Shown in pieces: positions 55,053 to 64,000 of a stretch of 64,000 nt of DNA. Location: contig CAXXGT010000004.1 of the NCBI GenBank assembly GCA_963664045.2, positions 248,001 to 312,000 of the forward strand, given 5' to 3'. This DNA comes from JAPPHA01 sp963664045 (GTDB lineage Bacteria > Pseudomonadota > Alphaproteobacteria > Rhodobacterales > Rhodobacteraceae). The first letter of the stretch is position 1; each line of letters opens with the position of its first letter. Made by a program: the position numbers and the translations under genes. The notes beneath the pieces were generated by a model. It was not told the origin of the DNA. It did not search any database and was given only the letters and a program-made list of their open reading frames with translations.

Positions 55053-55800
55053 TTTTTTTCTCCAGTCAGTTCTCAAGCGGCCTGCCGGCGCCGGCACGTC
55101 CCGTGATCTTCCGTGCCGGGCGCTTGCCTTGACCGGTTGGGACTATTGGACCGGAATGACGGGGTTCTTCAAGCCGACCGGTCAGCCGAGGAGGGCATTG
55201 TCTGGCACAAGCCGGCCGCCGCCCTGTCCAATTTGCATCCTGGACGGACTCCGCCACTGTGACCAAGGTCGGTTTCGCGCCCGAGAACGAAAACCCGTGC
55301 GCCTCGATCGCGTAACCAGGTCCCGGGAATTTGAAGGAAGGTTTTCTTGCCGTGCCGCAAAACCGTGAAGAGTATCCGGTCGACAGCCCGACGACCGTGA
55401 ATCCGTTGGACATACGCGCTCGCGATTGCTGAACGTTGGTAGTTCCGCCGAAAATTTCGGGCCTCGGGAAGAGGAGGCCGGGCCGCGGTTTCAACCTCTT
55501 GGCCCCGACGTGATGACGATGACGCGATGAATCGTGACGATTTCGGGAAAGGGATCGGGCGGGGAATGATCAGCAATGCCGGCGGTCCTTCCACTCGATG
55601 CGCTACCCGAAATGATCCGCGGAACCGGTGCGCGGTTTCCATCGCCCCATTGCCCCGGGCGTGACTCCCGGCTGAACGCGGTTCCCGGATCCGGTCTCGC
55701 GCCCGAAAACGGGAACGACAAGGAAGGTTCAGGAAAAGCGGCCAGGCGAAACCGCCTTTCGGCCCGGCCCGGAACCATGCTCGGCGCAATCCCGAAGCCG
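55053..55800. other. Long non-coding region between antiporter and P450 genes
   Basis: About 750 bases with no plausible gene. On the plus strand, CGGACTCCGCCACTGTGACC at 55242-55261 strongly recalls the conserved CGG-CCCGCCACTGTGA block of cobalamin riboswitches, preceded by a small GTCCA/TGGAC hairpin, but no plus-strand gene follows and the terminal B12 box is not convincing. Part of the right half resembles 50523-50640. Confidence 0.5.
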
Positions 55801-57180
55801 CTAAATCCGCTCCACTGCCAGGTGCACCCCGCCCAGGGGACGAAGCGTCAGGACCATGACCGGTTTCGGATCGAGTCCGCGGATCCTTCGAAACCGAAAC
55901 CGCGACACCACGGTCGCAAGGACGATCACTGCCTCGAGCATCGCGAAACTTGCGCCAATGCATACCCGTGGGCCGTCGCCGAATGGCAGATAGGCGTACC
56001 GCTCGAACTGACGATCCCCCGAGAATCTCCCGGGATCGAAACTGTCAGGCGAGTCCCAGAGGTCGCGGTGCCTGTGCAGCGCGTAGATCGGAAGAATGAC
56101 CGTATCGCCCGCGCGAATCTCCCGGTCGCAGATCCGGTCTTCCGCACAGGCGGTACGCGAGAGGATCGCCGCAGGAGGATAGAGCCGGAGCGTTTCCTCG
56201 ATCACGGAGCGGGTGTAGGGAAGATTCGGGACATCCTCGGCGCTGGCGGTACGGCCCCCGAGAACGGCCGCGACTTCGGCTCTCAGCCGTTCCTGGACCC
56301 GGACATCGAAGGCGCAGAGAAAAAACGACCAGGCAAGGGCAAGAGCGGTCGTCTCGTGGCCGGCAACGATGAATGCCAGCAGGTTGTCCCTGAGTTCGCC
56401 GGGCGTCATCCGGCGGCCCGACTCCGGATCCATTCCGTCAAGAAGCGTGTCGAGAAAGTCCCGGTCCGGCCGGTCGCGCTGCTTCAATCGATCGGCGATG
56501 ACGTCGTCGGCAATTCGCCGCAGGACCTTGAGTGACCTGGGCCGGAAGAACTGGCGTGGTCGCGGGATCCACGTCGACAGTCCCGCGATGTCGAGCACGG
56601 ACACCCTTGCAGCGGAAGCGAGGAACGCCTCTATGGCTCCGTGGACGAATTCCTTGTCGAGTTTGCGCTCGCCCGCCAGCAAGACACCGCCAATGACGTC
56701 AAAGGTCGTTTGAATCATCTCGCCGTGCAGTTCCGCGCGGCCGCTGCCCGCAAGAATCCTGCCGCACGCGGCGTCGGCCGCGGCCGACATGATCGGGGCA
56801 AGGCCGTCGATGCTTCGGCGTCGGAATACCGGGGCCGCTGCCCGTCTTTGCCATCGCCAGTGATCGCCTTCGGCAATGAACAGGCTCTGGCCGATCGCAG
56901 GCTCGAGAATGTTCTTGATGACTTCGGATTTCGGATAAATGTCGAGCCTGTCCCTGAGGATGTGCCGGAGTGCTTCCGGCTCGGCGACCATGTGCCAGCG
57001 GACGCCGCCGGTGCGCCCTGACACGATCGGCCGCCTGGTGACGGCCTCGGGAATAATCTCGAGGAGGTTTCTCCTGGCCGCAAGCAACGTTCTGAACGGG
57101 CCCCAGACCTCGGTCACGAGCCGTGCGGCAGGGGGGATGCCCGGCGCCTGGGTGTCGTCCGTCTGCAGGTGATTTTCCAT
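55801..57180 (-). CDS. Cytochrome P450
   Basis: A 459-residue heme-thiolate monooxygenase. The heme loop PFGDGPRVCIGASFAMLEA carries the axial Cys. The ExxR motif is EETLRLYPPAAIL, the I-helix is LAFIVAGHETTALALAWSF with the oxygen-activating Thr, and PERF-like DSFDPGRFSGDRQFERYAYL is present. No membrane anchor is seen, so it is a soluble class I enzyme that would need a ferredoxin and reductase, none of which is nearby. The sequence style (long, CYP4/CYP102-like I-helix and ETLRL) suggests fatty-acid or terpene-like substrates. ATG at 57180 is preferred; one at 57207 is possible. Confidence 0.92.
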   Translation of the reverse strand: MENHLQTDDTQAPGIPPAARLVTEVWGPFRTLLAARRNLLEIIPEAVTRRPIVSGRTGGVRWHMVAEPEALRHILRDRLDIYPKSEVIKNILEPAIGQSLFIAEGDHWRWQRRAAAPVFRRRSIDGLAPIMSAAADAACGRILAGSGRAELHGEMIQTTFDVIGGVLLAGERKLDKEFVHGAIEAFLASAARVSVLDIAGLSTWIPRPRQFFRPRSLKVLRRIADDVIADRLKQRDRPDRDFLDTLLDGMDPESGRRMTPGELRDNLLAFIVAGHETTALALAWSFFLCAFDVRVQERLRAEVAAVLGGRTASAEDVPNLPYTRSVIEETLRLYPPAAILSRTACAEDRICDREIRAGDTVILPIYALHRHRDLWDSPDSFDPGRFSGDRQFERYAYLPFGDGPRVCIGASFAMLEAVIVLATVVSRFRFRRIRGLDPKPVMVLTLRPLGGVHLAVERI

Positions 57181-57399
57181 CGTCAACCACTTCCCATGCG
57201 CAACCATAGCGGAGTGCCGTCACGCATGCCAGTTCGGGGACCGCGGCCGGCTACGCGGCAAATTCCGTGTTGATTTAATCGGGGATAGCAATTAGGCGGT
57301 CGGCTCCGTTCGGCGGTCGGTACACGGTGTACCGGGCCGGGATGCGGCATATGGTGCGCGGAAGACGGCAAGGAACAGAGGGCACTGGAGGTTTCTGGC

Positions 57400-58575
<1,176 letters not shown>

Positions 58576-58775
58576 ACACGGAACCCTCCGCATCGTCGAC
58601 GGACGGGACCAGGGAAAGCCGGATTCACATCCGGCCGTCCCGCCCGCCGGGCGCCGGTCCGTTGCGATGCCGGGCGTTGGCACGGGGGACCCTCCCGCAA
58701 GGTCCCGATCACGACCGATCTCGTGCAATGGCTTGCGCAACAACGCGGTGGCTGGTACTCGGGTCCTGTTCTGAT

Positions 58776-58851
58776 AGGGGTGTAGCTCAGTTGGTAGAGC
58801 ATCGGTCTCCAAAACCGAGGGCCGGGGGTTCGAGTCCCTCCGCCCCTGCCA
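58776..58851 (+). tRNA. tRNA-Trp (anticodon CCA)
   Basis: The 76 bases fold as a standard tRNA: acceptor AGGGGTG with CGCCCCT (one G-U type pair), D arm GCTC...GAGC, anticodon stem TCGGT...ACCGA with loop CTCCAAA, five-base variable region, T arm with TTCGAGT loop, and an encoded CCA end. The anticodon CCA reads UGG. Its place between tuf and secE is the conserved bacterial arrangement. Confidence 0.97.
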
Positions 58852-58900
58852 GGGATTTGCCTCTGGCCTCGACCGTGGGTGGCAAGGAGAAGACATCACG

Positions 58901-59092
58901 ATGATGAATCCGTTCGTATTCATTCAGCAGGTCCGGGCCGAGGTGAGCCGCGTCGTCTGGCCGACGCGCAAGGAGACGGCAATCACGACCGCGATGGTCT
59001 TCCTCATGGCCGCGGTCGCGGCATTGTTCTTCTTTCTTGTGGACCAGGTTGTTCGGCTGGGATTGACGGGAATCCTCGACATGGCCACTTGA
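58901..59092 (+). CDS. secE: Protein translocase subunit SecE
   Basis: A 63-residue single-helix subunit of the SecYEG channel. It has the amphipathic stretch FIQQVRAEVSRVVWPTRKET with the conserved VxWPTRKE motif, followed by the membrane helix TAMVFLMAAVAALFFFLVDQ. AAGGAG lies upstream of the double ATG at 58901/58904. It is the usual gene between tRNA-Trp and nusG. Confidence 0.95.
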   Translation: MMNPFVFIQQVRAEVSRVVWPTRKETAITTAMVFLMAAVAALFFFLVDQVVRLGLTGILDMAT

Positions 59093-59253
59093 TCAACCGG
59101 GCGGATTCTGTTAGTAATCCGTGAAACGATACCCGGCGGTGCTGGCCGATTCGGGCTGCTTGTCGTGTTTTCGTTGGCACAGGAACCGCAACCCCTTGAA
59201 AAATAGAAATTTCTGCGGCGATGCCGCCGTGATTTGGCAGGACGTCGGGCGAT

Positions 59254-59787
59254 ATGGCTAAGCGTTGGTATTCGGTCAGCGTGCTGTCCAATTTCGAAAA
59301 ACGGGTACGCGATTCGATTCTGGACGTGGTGGGCAACGAGGGGATGGAAGAATCGATCGTCGAGGTCTGCGTTCCGACCGAAGAAATCATCGAGATCCGG
59401 CGGGGCAAGAAAGTCAATACCGAACGACGATTCATGCCGGGCTACGTTCTCGTGAAAATGGAGATGTCGGAACGGGGATACCACCTGATCAACAACATTC
59501 ACCGGGTCACCGGATTCCTCGGCGAACCCGGAAAGCCGTCGCCGCTGCGCGATGCCGATGTCGACCGGATCCTGAACAGGGCGCGAGAAGGCAGCGAACG
59601 GCCGCGTGCGCGCATCAGTTTCGATATCGGCGAAAATGTCAGCGTCATCGACGGGCCGTTTGAAGGATTCTCCGGCATGGTCGAGGACGTGGACGAGGAG
59701 AGTGCGCGTCTCAAGGTCAGCGTATCGATCTTCGGACGCGCAACCCCGGTCGACCTGGAATACACCCAGGTGTCGAAACTGAGCTGA
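59254..59787 (+). CDS. nusG: Transcription antitermination factor NusG
   Basis: A 177-residue transcription elongation factor linking RNA polymerase and ribosome. The NGN domain begins AKRWYSVSVLSNFEKRVRDS and includes RFMPGYVLVKMEMSERGYHL; the C-terminal KOW domain has NVSVIDGPFEGFSGMVEDVD. It is slightly diverged at the start (SVLSNFE in place of the common HVYSGFE) but otherwise typical. It sits between secE and rplK. Confidence 0.95.
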   Translation: MAKRWYSVSVLSNFEKRVRDSILDVVGNEGMEESIVEVCVPTEEIIEIRRGKKVNTERRFMPGYVLVKMEMSERGYHLINNIHRVTGFLGEPGKPSPLRDADVDRILNRAREGSERPRARISFDIGENVSVIDGPFEGFSGMVEDVDEESARLKVSVSIFGRATPVDLEYTQVSKLS

Positions 59788-59895
59788 ACCCCGGCCCGCG
59801 GGCAGGGGAAAAACGGCGCGAGGCCCGGGACCGGGCCGGATTTGGAATTGAACGGGTCCGGGTGGAGAACCGGATCCGGGTGAAGGGAGGCCGGC

Positions 59896-60324
59896 ATGGC
59901 CAAGAAGGTAGTCGGAAAAGTCAAGCTCCAGGTGCCGGCAGGGCAGGCCAACCCGTCGCCGCCGGTCGGCCCGGCGCTCGGCCAGCGCGGCATCAACATC
60001 ATGGAATTCTGCAAGGCGTTCAACGCCAGGACCCAGGACATGGAGCCCGGCGCGCCATGCCCGACGATCGTCACCTATTATGCCGACAAGTCATTCAGCA
60101 TGGAGGTCAGGACTCCGCCCGCATCGCACTTCCTGAAAAAGGCCGCCGGACTGGAGACGGCCGCAAATACGCCGGGGCGTGAAGTCAAGGGGTATGTCAC
60201 CCGGGCGCAGGTACAGGAAATCGCCGAGGCGAAGATGCGGGACCTGAACGCATACGACGTCGAATCGGCCATGCAGATCGTACTCGGTTCGGCGCGCTCC
60301 ATGGGAATCGAGATCAGGGGGTAG
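59896..60324 (+). CDS. rplK: 50S ribosomal protein L11
   Basis: A 142-residue L11 with the proline-rich N-terminal hinge QVPAGQANPSPPVGPALGQR and GINIMEFCKAFN, then TPPASHFLKKAAG and the C-terminal 23S rRNA-binding signature VQEIAEAKMRDLNAYDVESA. It is part of the GTPase-associated centre. AAGGGAGG lies ahead of ATG 59896. The 108 bases before it are rich in inverted CCGG-type repeats and may form a leader structure. Confidence 0.97.
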   Translation: MAKKVVGKVKLQVPAGQANPSPPVGPALGQRGINIMEFCKAFNARTQDMEPGAPCPTIVTYYADKSFSMEVRTPPASHFLKKAAGLETAANTPGREVKGYVTRAQVQEIAEAKMRDLNAYDVESAMQIVLGSARSMGIEIRG

Positions 60325-60329
60325 AGACA

Positions 60330-61028
60330 TTGGCAAAACCCGGAAAGAGAATTCGTACGGCCCGGAACGAGGCCAGGGACAAACGCTTAGTTTCCCTGGT
60401 CGAGGCCGTGGCCCTGATCAGGGGCAATGCGACCGCAAAGTTCGATGAAACCGTCGAGATCGCCATGAACCTGGGTGTCGACCCGCGGCACGCGGACCAG
60501 ATGGTCCGGGGCGTGGTGGAGTTGCCAAACGGGACCGGGAAACACGTACGCGTGGCAGTATTTGCCCGCGGCGAGAAGGCCGACGAGGCAAGGGAAGCCG
60601 GCGCGGACATCGTCGGGGCCGAGGATCTGATGGAGACGATTCAGGGTGGCACGATCGAGTTTGACCGGTGTGTCGCGACGCCCGACATGATGCCGGTGGT
60701 CGGACGGCTCGGGAGGATACTTGGCCCGCGCAACCTGATGCCGAACCCCAAGGTCGGCACCGTGACCAGGGATGTTGCGGGCGCGGTCAAGTCCGCGAAG
60801 GCGGGCCAGGTCCAGTATCGCGCCGAGCGCGCGGGCGTTGTCCACGCGGGCATCGGCAAGGCTTCCTTCGATGAGGACAAGCTGGTCGAGAACGCCCGGG
60901 CGTTTGTCGCGGCAATCAGTCGCGCAAAGCCCCAGGCGGCGAAGGGAACATATCTGAAGAAGATCTCGCTGAGTACTACCATGGGGCCCGGGGTATCCGT
61001 CGACGTCGCGGATGCTACCGGTCCTTGA
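60330..61028 (+). CDS. rplA: 50S ribosomal protein L1
   Basis: A 232-residue L1 of the ribosomal stalk base, also a translational autoregulator of the rplK-rplA mRNA in other bacteria. It shows KFDETVEIAMNLGVDPRHAD, the LMPVVGRLGRILGPRNLMP-type signature (MMPVVGRLGRILGPRNLMPN) and VGTVTRDVAGAVKSAKAGQV. A TTG at 60330, five bases after the rplK stop region, starts the standard MAKPGKR N-terminus, so the non-ATG start is real. Confidence 0.97.
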   Translation: MAKPGKRIRTARNEARDKRLVSLVEAVALIRGNATAKFDETVEIAMNLGVDPRHADQMVRGVVELPNGTGKHVRVAVFARGEKADEAREAGADIVGAEDLMETIQGGTIEFDRCVATPDMMPVVGRLGRILGPRNLMPNPKVGTVTRDVAGAVKSAKAGQVQYRAERAGVVHAGIGKASFDEDKLVENARAFVAAISRAKPQAAKGTYLKKISLSTTMGPGVSVDVADATGP

Positions 61029-61291
61029 GACGTTCGGCCGGCCCGGCGGGCCGGTCGGCGGAGGCGGGCAGGGAGCCTGCCTGAAACTGTCCGAGACGGC
61101 GGGTGCCCGCGGGGGCTTAATTTCCTGCCCGAGACGGGAAACGTTCGAATTGGCCAGGGGTTTCGACTCCGGGGCGGTTTTGGAAGGAGCCCGTATCCGA
61201 GGACTGCCAAGATGCCGGCATCGCGGGCGCTGCCCGCCTCGACGGCAAAACCCGGCAGGGAGGATTTTCTCCCGCCAATTGGAGAAAGACT
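61029..61291 (+). promoter_or_regulatory. rplJ leader region
   Basis: The 263 bases before rplJ are untranslated. A perfect 7-bp hairpin CCGGCCC-GGC-GGGCCGG spans 61038-61054. In many bacteria this interval carries the L10(L12)4-binding leader that represses rplJL translation. A kink-turn could not be confirmed by eye. Confidence 0.5.
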
Positions 61292-61810
61292 GTGGATAGA
61301 GCCCAGAAAGAAAAGGTGGTCGAGGATCTCGGCCGGATCTTTACGGACTCTGGTGTGGTCGTGGTCGCCCATTACCAAGGCCTGTCTGTCGCCGAAATGC
61401 AGGATTACCGAAGGCGCATGCGCGATTCGGGCGGAGTCGTCCGGGTAGCCAAGAACCGGCTCGCAAGGATCGCCCTCAGGGGCACGCCGTGCGAGGGAAT
61501 TTCCGACCTCATGTCCGGGATGACGGTTTTCGCCTTTTCGGAGGATCCCGTCACGGCGGCAAGGGTTACGGAATCCTACGCGAGGGACAACCGCAAGCTC
61601 GTCGTCCTCGGCGGGTCCATGAGTGGCACGACCCTCGATCCTTCGGGCGTCAAGGCGGTTGCGTCGATGCCGTCACGCGAGGAACTGATTGCGTCCGTCG
61701 TGGCCTGCATCTCGGCGCCTGCGTCGGGTGTCGCTGCCGCAATAGGCGCACCGGCGTCAGGCATCGCGGGCGTGCTGTCCGCGGTGGAGGAGATGAGGGA
61801 AGCCGCCTGA
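61292..61810 (+). CDS. rplJ: 50S ribosomal protein L10
   Basis: A 172-residue stalk protein that anchors L7/L12 dimers. It begins VDRAQKEKVVEDLGRIFTDS, then VVVAHYQGLSVAEMQDYRRR, and has VVRVAKNRLARIALRGT; the C-terminal helix SVVACISAPASGVAAAIGAP...AVEEMREA binds L7/L12. The GTG at 61292 matches the family start. It directly precedes rplL. Confidence 0.96.
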   Translation: MDRAQKEKVVEDLGRIFTDSGVVVVAHYQGLSVAEMQDYRRRMRDSGGVVRVAKNRLARIALRGTPCEGISDLMSGMTVFAFSEDPVTAARVTESYARDNRKLVVLGGSMSGTTLDPSGVKAVASMPSREELIASVVACISAPASGVAAAIGAPASGIAGVLSAVEEMREAA

Positions 61811-61932
61811 CCGGGACCGGCTGACCGCGGGGGCAACCGACCGGAAGGCCCCGCGGATCACGGCGGCGCTGCCGCGCCAGGACACAGGATCTGAACCCAG
61901 GAACAGAAACCCAGAACGAACGGAACACGAAA

Positions 61933-62313
61933 ATGGCTGATCTGAAGAAAATGGCAGAGGAAATCGTGGGGCTGACGCTTCTCGAAGCGCAGGAACTCAA
62001 GACGATTCTGAAGGAAGAATACGGCATCGAGCCGGCAGGAGGCGCCGTCATGGTCGCCGGTCCAGGCGCTGGCGTGGATGCCGAGGAAGCCGCGGAAGAA
62101 AAGGATTCATTCGACGTCATCCTCAAGTCTTTCGGCGAAAAGAAGATCAATGTGATCAAGGAAGTCCGCGCCATTACCGGCCTTGGCCTGAAGGAGGCCA
62201 AGGAGCTGGTGGAAGCGGGCGGAAAAACCGTCAAGGAAGGTGCGACAAAGGCGGAAGCCGAGGAAATCAAGGCCAAGCTCGAAGCCGCCGGCGCAGAGGT
62301 CGAACTTACCTGA
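61933..62313 (+). CDS. rplL: 50S ribosomal protein L7/L12
   Basis: A 126-residue protein: N-terminal dimerisation helix region ADLKKMAEEIVGLTLLEAQE, an Ala/Gly-rich hinge AGPGAGVDAEEAAEEK, and the globular factor-binding domain SFDVILKSFGEKKINVIKEV with GLGLKEAKELVEAGGKTVKEG. It recruits translation GTPases. ATG at 61933 lies in a 122-base gap after rplJ. Confidence 0.97.
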   Translation: MADLKKMAEEIVGLTLLEAQELKTILKEEYGIEPAGGAVMVAGPGAGVDAEEAAEEKDSFDVILKSFGEKKINVIKEVRAITGLGLKEAKELVEAGGKTVKEGATKAEAEEIKAKLEAAGAEVELT

Positions 62314-62359
62314 GCATGCCCCGGGCCGGGGAAGCCCGGCCATCGGGGATGAAGAACCC

Positions 62360-62384
62360 GGGACCCGTCCTTCATCCGGGTCCC
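62360..62384 (+). terminator. Hairpin in the rplL-rpoB interval (attenuator-like)
   Basis: GGGACCCG (62360-62367) pairs perfectly with CGGGTCCC (62377-62384) across a 9-base loop. No T tract follows, so complete termination is unlikely. A partial terminator between rplL and rpoB that lowers polymerase-subunit output is known in Escherichia coli; the position here is equivalent. Confidence 0.5.
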
Positions 62385-62555
62385 GCGATTAAGGCGAGGG
62401 AGTTTTCCAGGACTCCCTGGCAGGCTGTTACCGAGCCGCGAGCCGGACACGACACGTTCGGCGGGAAAAGGCGTCGGAACATCACGATTCCAGTTCGGAG
62501 CCCCCGTCCCGGCAGGCTCCGTTCGAGATTCGCGTCAAAATAGCGAGCGACAGAC

Positions 62556-64000
62556 ATGGCATCGATCCCATCCAGCAATTCCAGTCAGATCTCCGGAACC
62601 AACGGAGCGACGCCGTTGATCCAGGCGTTGACCGGGCAGAACCGGATTCGCCGGTACTACGGCAAGATCCGCGAAGTCCTGGACATGCCCAATCTCATCG
62701 AGGTCCAGAAAAGCAGTTACGACCTGTTCCTGAATTCAGGCGATGAGCCGGAGCCGACGGACGGCTTCGGCATTCAAGGCGTGTTCCAGTCGGTTTTCCC
62801 GATCCGGGATTTCAATGAAAACGCGATCCTGGAATTCGTCAGCTACGAGCTTCAGCCGCCCAAGTACGATGTCGATGAGTGCCAGCAGCGCGACATGACC
62901 TATTCGGCGCCCCTGAAGGTCACGTTGCGGCTGATTGTCTTCGACGTGGATGACGACAAGGAATCCCGCTCGGTCAAGGATATCAAGGAACAGGACGTCT
63001 ACATGGGAGAGATCCCGTTGATGACGAATAACGGAACCTTCGTCTACAACGGGACCGAACGCGTTGTCGTCTCGCAGATGCACCGCTCGCCGGGCGTCTT
63101 TTTCGACCACGACAAGGGGAAATCGCACTCTTCGGGAAAGCTCCTGTTCGTCTCCAGGATCATTCCGTACCGGGGGTCCTGGCTGGATCTGGAGTTTGAC
63201 GCGAAAGACCTCGTGAACGCGCGGATCGATCGAAAGCGGAAGCTCCCGGTGACGACCCTCCTCTATGCGCTTGGCATGGATCAGGAGGACATCTGCGACA
63301 AGTTCTACAACACGGTCACGTACCGGTTCATCGAGGAGAAGAACTGCTGGGCCGCCCCGTTTTTCCCCAGGAGAATCCAGGGAACCAAGCCGGCCTTCGA
63401 CATGGTTGATGCAACGAGCGGGGAAATCATTGCCCCGAAGGGCGATAAGGTGACTCCCCGCACGGTCAGGAAACTGCTTTCGACCGATGCCGTCACGGAG
63501 ATTTTCTACCCGTTCAACTCCATCAGCGGCCGGTATTCGGCAAAGGATATCATCGATGAGGACACCGGCGAGATCTGGGTCGAGGCCGGCGACGAAATTA
63601 CCGTCGAGACAAGTGATGACGGCGAAGTCGTCGGCGGCACCCTGAAAACGCTGATGGACAACGGGATCATCGAAATCCCGACTCTCGACATCGACCACGT
63701 GAATACCGGTGCCTACATCCGGAACACGATGGCGACCGACAAGAACCACAACCAGGAAACCGCGCTCGAGGACATCTACCGCGTATTGCGGCCCGGCGAA
63801 CCGCCAACGCCGGAAGCGGCATCAAGCCTGTTCAGGAGCCTGTTTTTCGATCCCGAGCGCTACGACCTGTCGGCGGTCGGGCGCGCGAAGATGAACCTGC
63901 GCCTGGACCTCGACGCCGACGACGCGGTTCGCACGCTCCGCAAGGAAGACATCGTTGGCGTGGTCAGGGCCCTGGTCGAGCTGAGGGATGGAAAGGGAGA
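62556..64000 (+). CDS. rpoB: DNA-directed RNA polymerase beta subunit, N-terminal part (runs off window)
   Basis: The frame is open from ATG 62556 to the end of the window, about 481 codons of the expected 1,350 or so. It shows IRRYYGKIREVLDMPNLIEV, the QDVYMGEIPLMTNNGTFVYN region, GTERVVVSQMHRSPGVFFDH and KLLFVSRIIPYRGSWLDLEF, the standard beta-subunit protrusion/lobe sequence. The first 25 residues (MASIPSSNSSQISGTNGATP...) are longer and more Ser/Thr-rich than the usual start, so translation might begin a little further downstream. It belongs to the rplJL-rpoBC transcript. Confidence 0.96.
   Translation, partial: MASIPSSNSSQISGTNGATPLIQALTGQNRIRRYYGKIREVLDMPNLIEVQKSSYDLFLNSGDEPEPTDGFGIQGVFQSVFPIRDFNENAILEFVSYELQPPKYDVDECQQRDMTYSAPLKVTLRLIVFDVDDDKESRSVKDIKEQDVYMGEIPLMTNNGTFVYNGTERVVVSQMHRSPGVFFDHDKGKSHSSGKLLFVSRIIPYRGSWLDLEFDAKDLVNARIDRKRKLPVTTLLYALGMDQEDICDKFYNTVTYRFIEEKNCWAAPFFPRRIQGTKPAFDMVDATSGEIIAPKGDKVTPRTVRKLLSTDAVTEIFYPFNSISGRYSAKDIIDEDTGEIWVEAGDEITVETSDDGEVVGGTLKTLMDNGIIEIPTLDIDHVNTGAYIRNTMATDKNHNQETALEDIYRVLRPGEPPTPEAASSLFRSLFFDPERYDLSAVGRAKMNLRLDLDADDAVRTLRKEDIVGVVRALVELRDGKG

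Noticed and set aside
58686..58706. GGGACC...GGTCCC hairpin downstream of tuf as a terminator
   Set aside because: Six-pair stem without T tract in front of tRNA-Trp; could equally be chance.

Overview
The window is a GC-rich chromosomal segment of an alphaproteobacterium. The evidence is the order rpoZ - rsh - DUF2062 - pdxJ - lepB - rnc - era - DUF1491 - recO, an ATP-type pckA divergent from a short HPr kinase, the twin-TM - cob(I)alamin adenosyltransferase - etfB - etfA - 3-hydroxyacyl-CoA dehydrogenase block, and a tuf - tRNA-Trp - secE - nusG - rplKAJL - rpoB run. Genus cannot be fixed from sequence alone. Several long non-coding stretches, insertion-sequence debris and pseudogenes point to a genome in active decay or rearrangement rather than a streamlined one.

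Layout. 1-3193: end of a peptide ABC transporter operon (permease C-terminus, fused double ATPase, M20-like hydrolase). 3443-11185: single genes on both strands: DapA-like aldolase, DUF1330 protein, glutamate dehydrogenase, EamA exporter, SulP anion transporter with a cyclic-nucleotide-binding-like tail. 11186-14102: a graveyard holding an IS91-type remnant, a 5'-truncated Tn5/IS4-type transposase and the last codons of a glycine-betaine-type binding protein. 14103-22291: a housekeeping run from omega subunit and (p)ppGpp synthetase to RecO; acpS, usually between pdxJ and lepB, is not seen. 22303-25684: (2S)-methylsuccinyl-CoA dehydrogenase-like gene and pckA. 25959-33374: HprK, EIIA-Man and HPr, a regulatory PTS, split by about 6 kb carrying an MFS transporter, a fatty acid desaturase, a rhodanese and a broken Rpn-type gene. 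34412-39216: 3-hydroxybutyryl-CoA dehydrogenase, ETF, cobalamin adenosyltransferase, a small membrane protein and an SDR. 39398-47757: a sugar-type ABC transporter with an argininosuccinate-lyase-like enzyme and a large PIG-L deacetylase. This island is bracketed by direct repeats of about 390 bp, the right copy being a broken SDR 5' end. 48267-57180: parC, a complete ISAs1-type element whose transposase carries a DruA-like N-terminal domain, a KefB/C-type antiporter and a P450. 57400-64000: tuf to the start of rpoB.

How the genes fit together. The methylsuccinyl-CoA dehydrogenase, ETF, 3-hydroxybutyryl-CoA dehydrogenase, cobalamin adenosyltransferase and PckA are parts expected for acetyl-CoA assimilation by the ethylmalonyl-CoA route and gluconeogenesis; this is inference. 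HprK-HPr-EIIA without any sugar-specific EIIBC in view suggests regulation rather than sugar uptake. The least explained part is the 39.4-47.8 kb island: an importer coupled to a deacetylase and an ArgH-family lyase looks like a dedicated uptake and breakdown route for an unidentified N-acylated compound.
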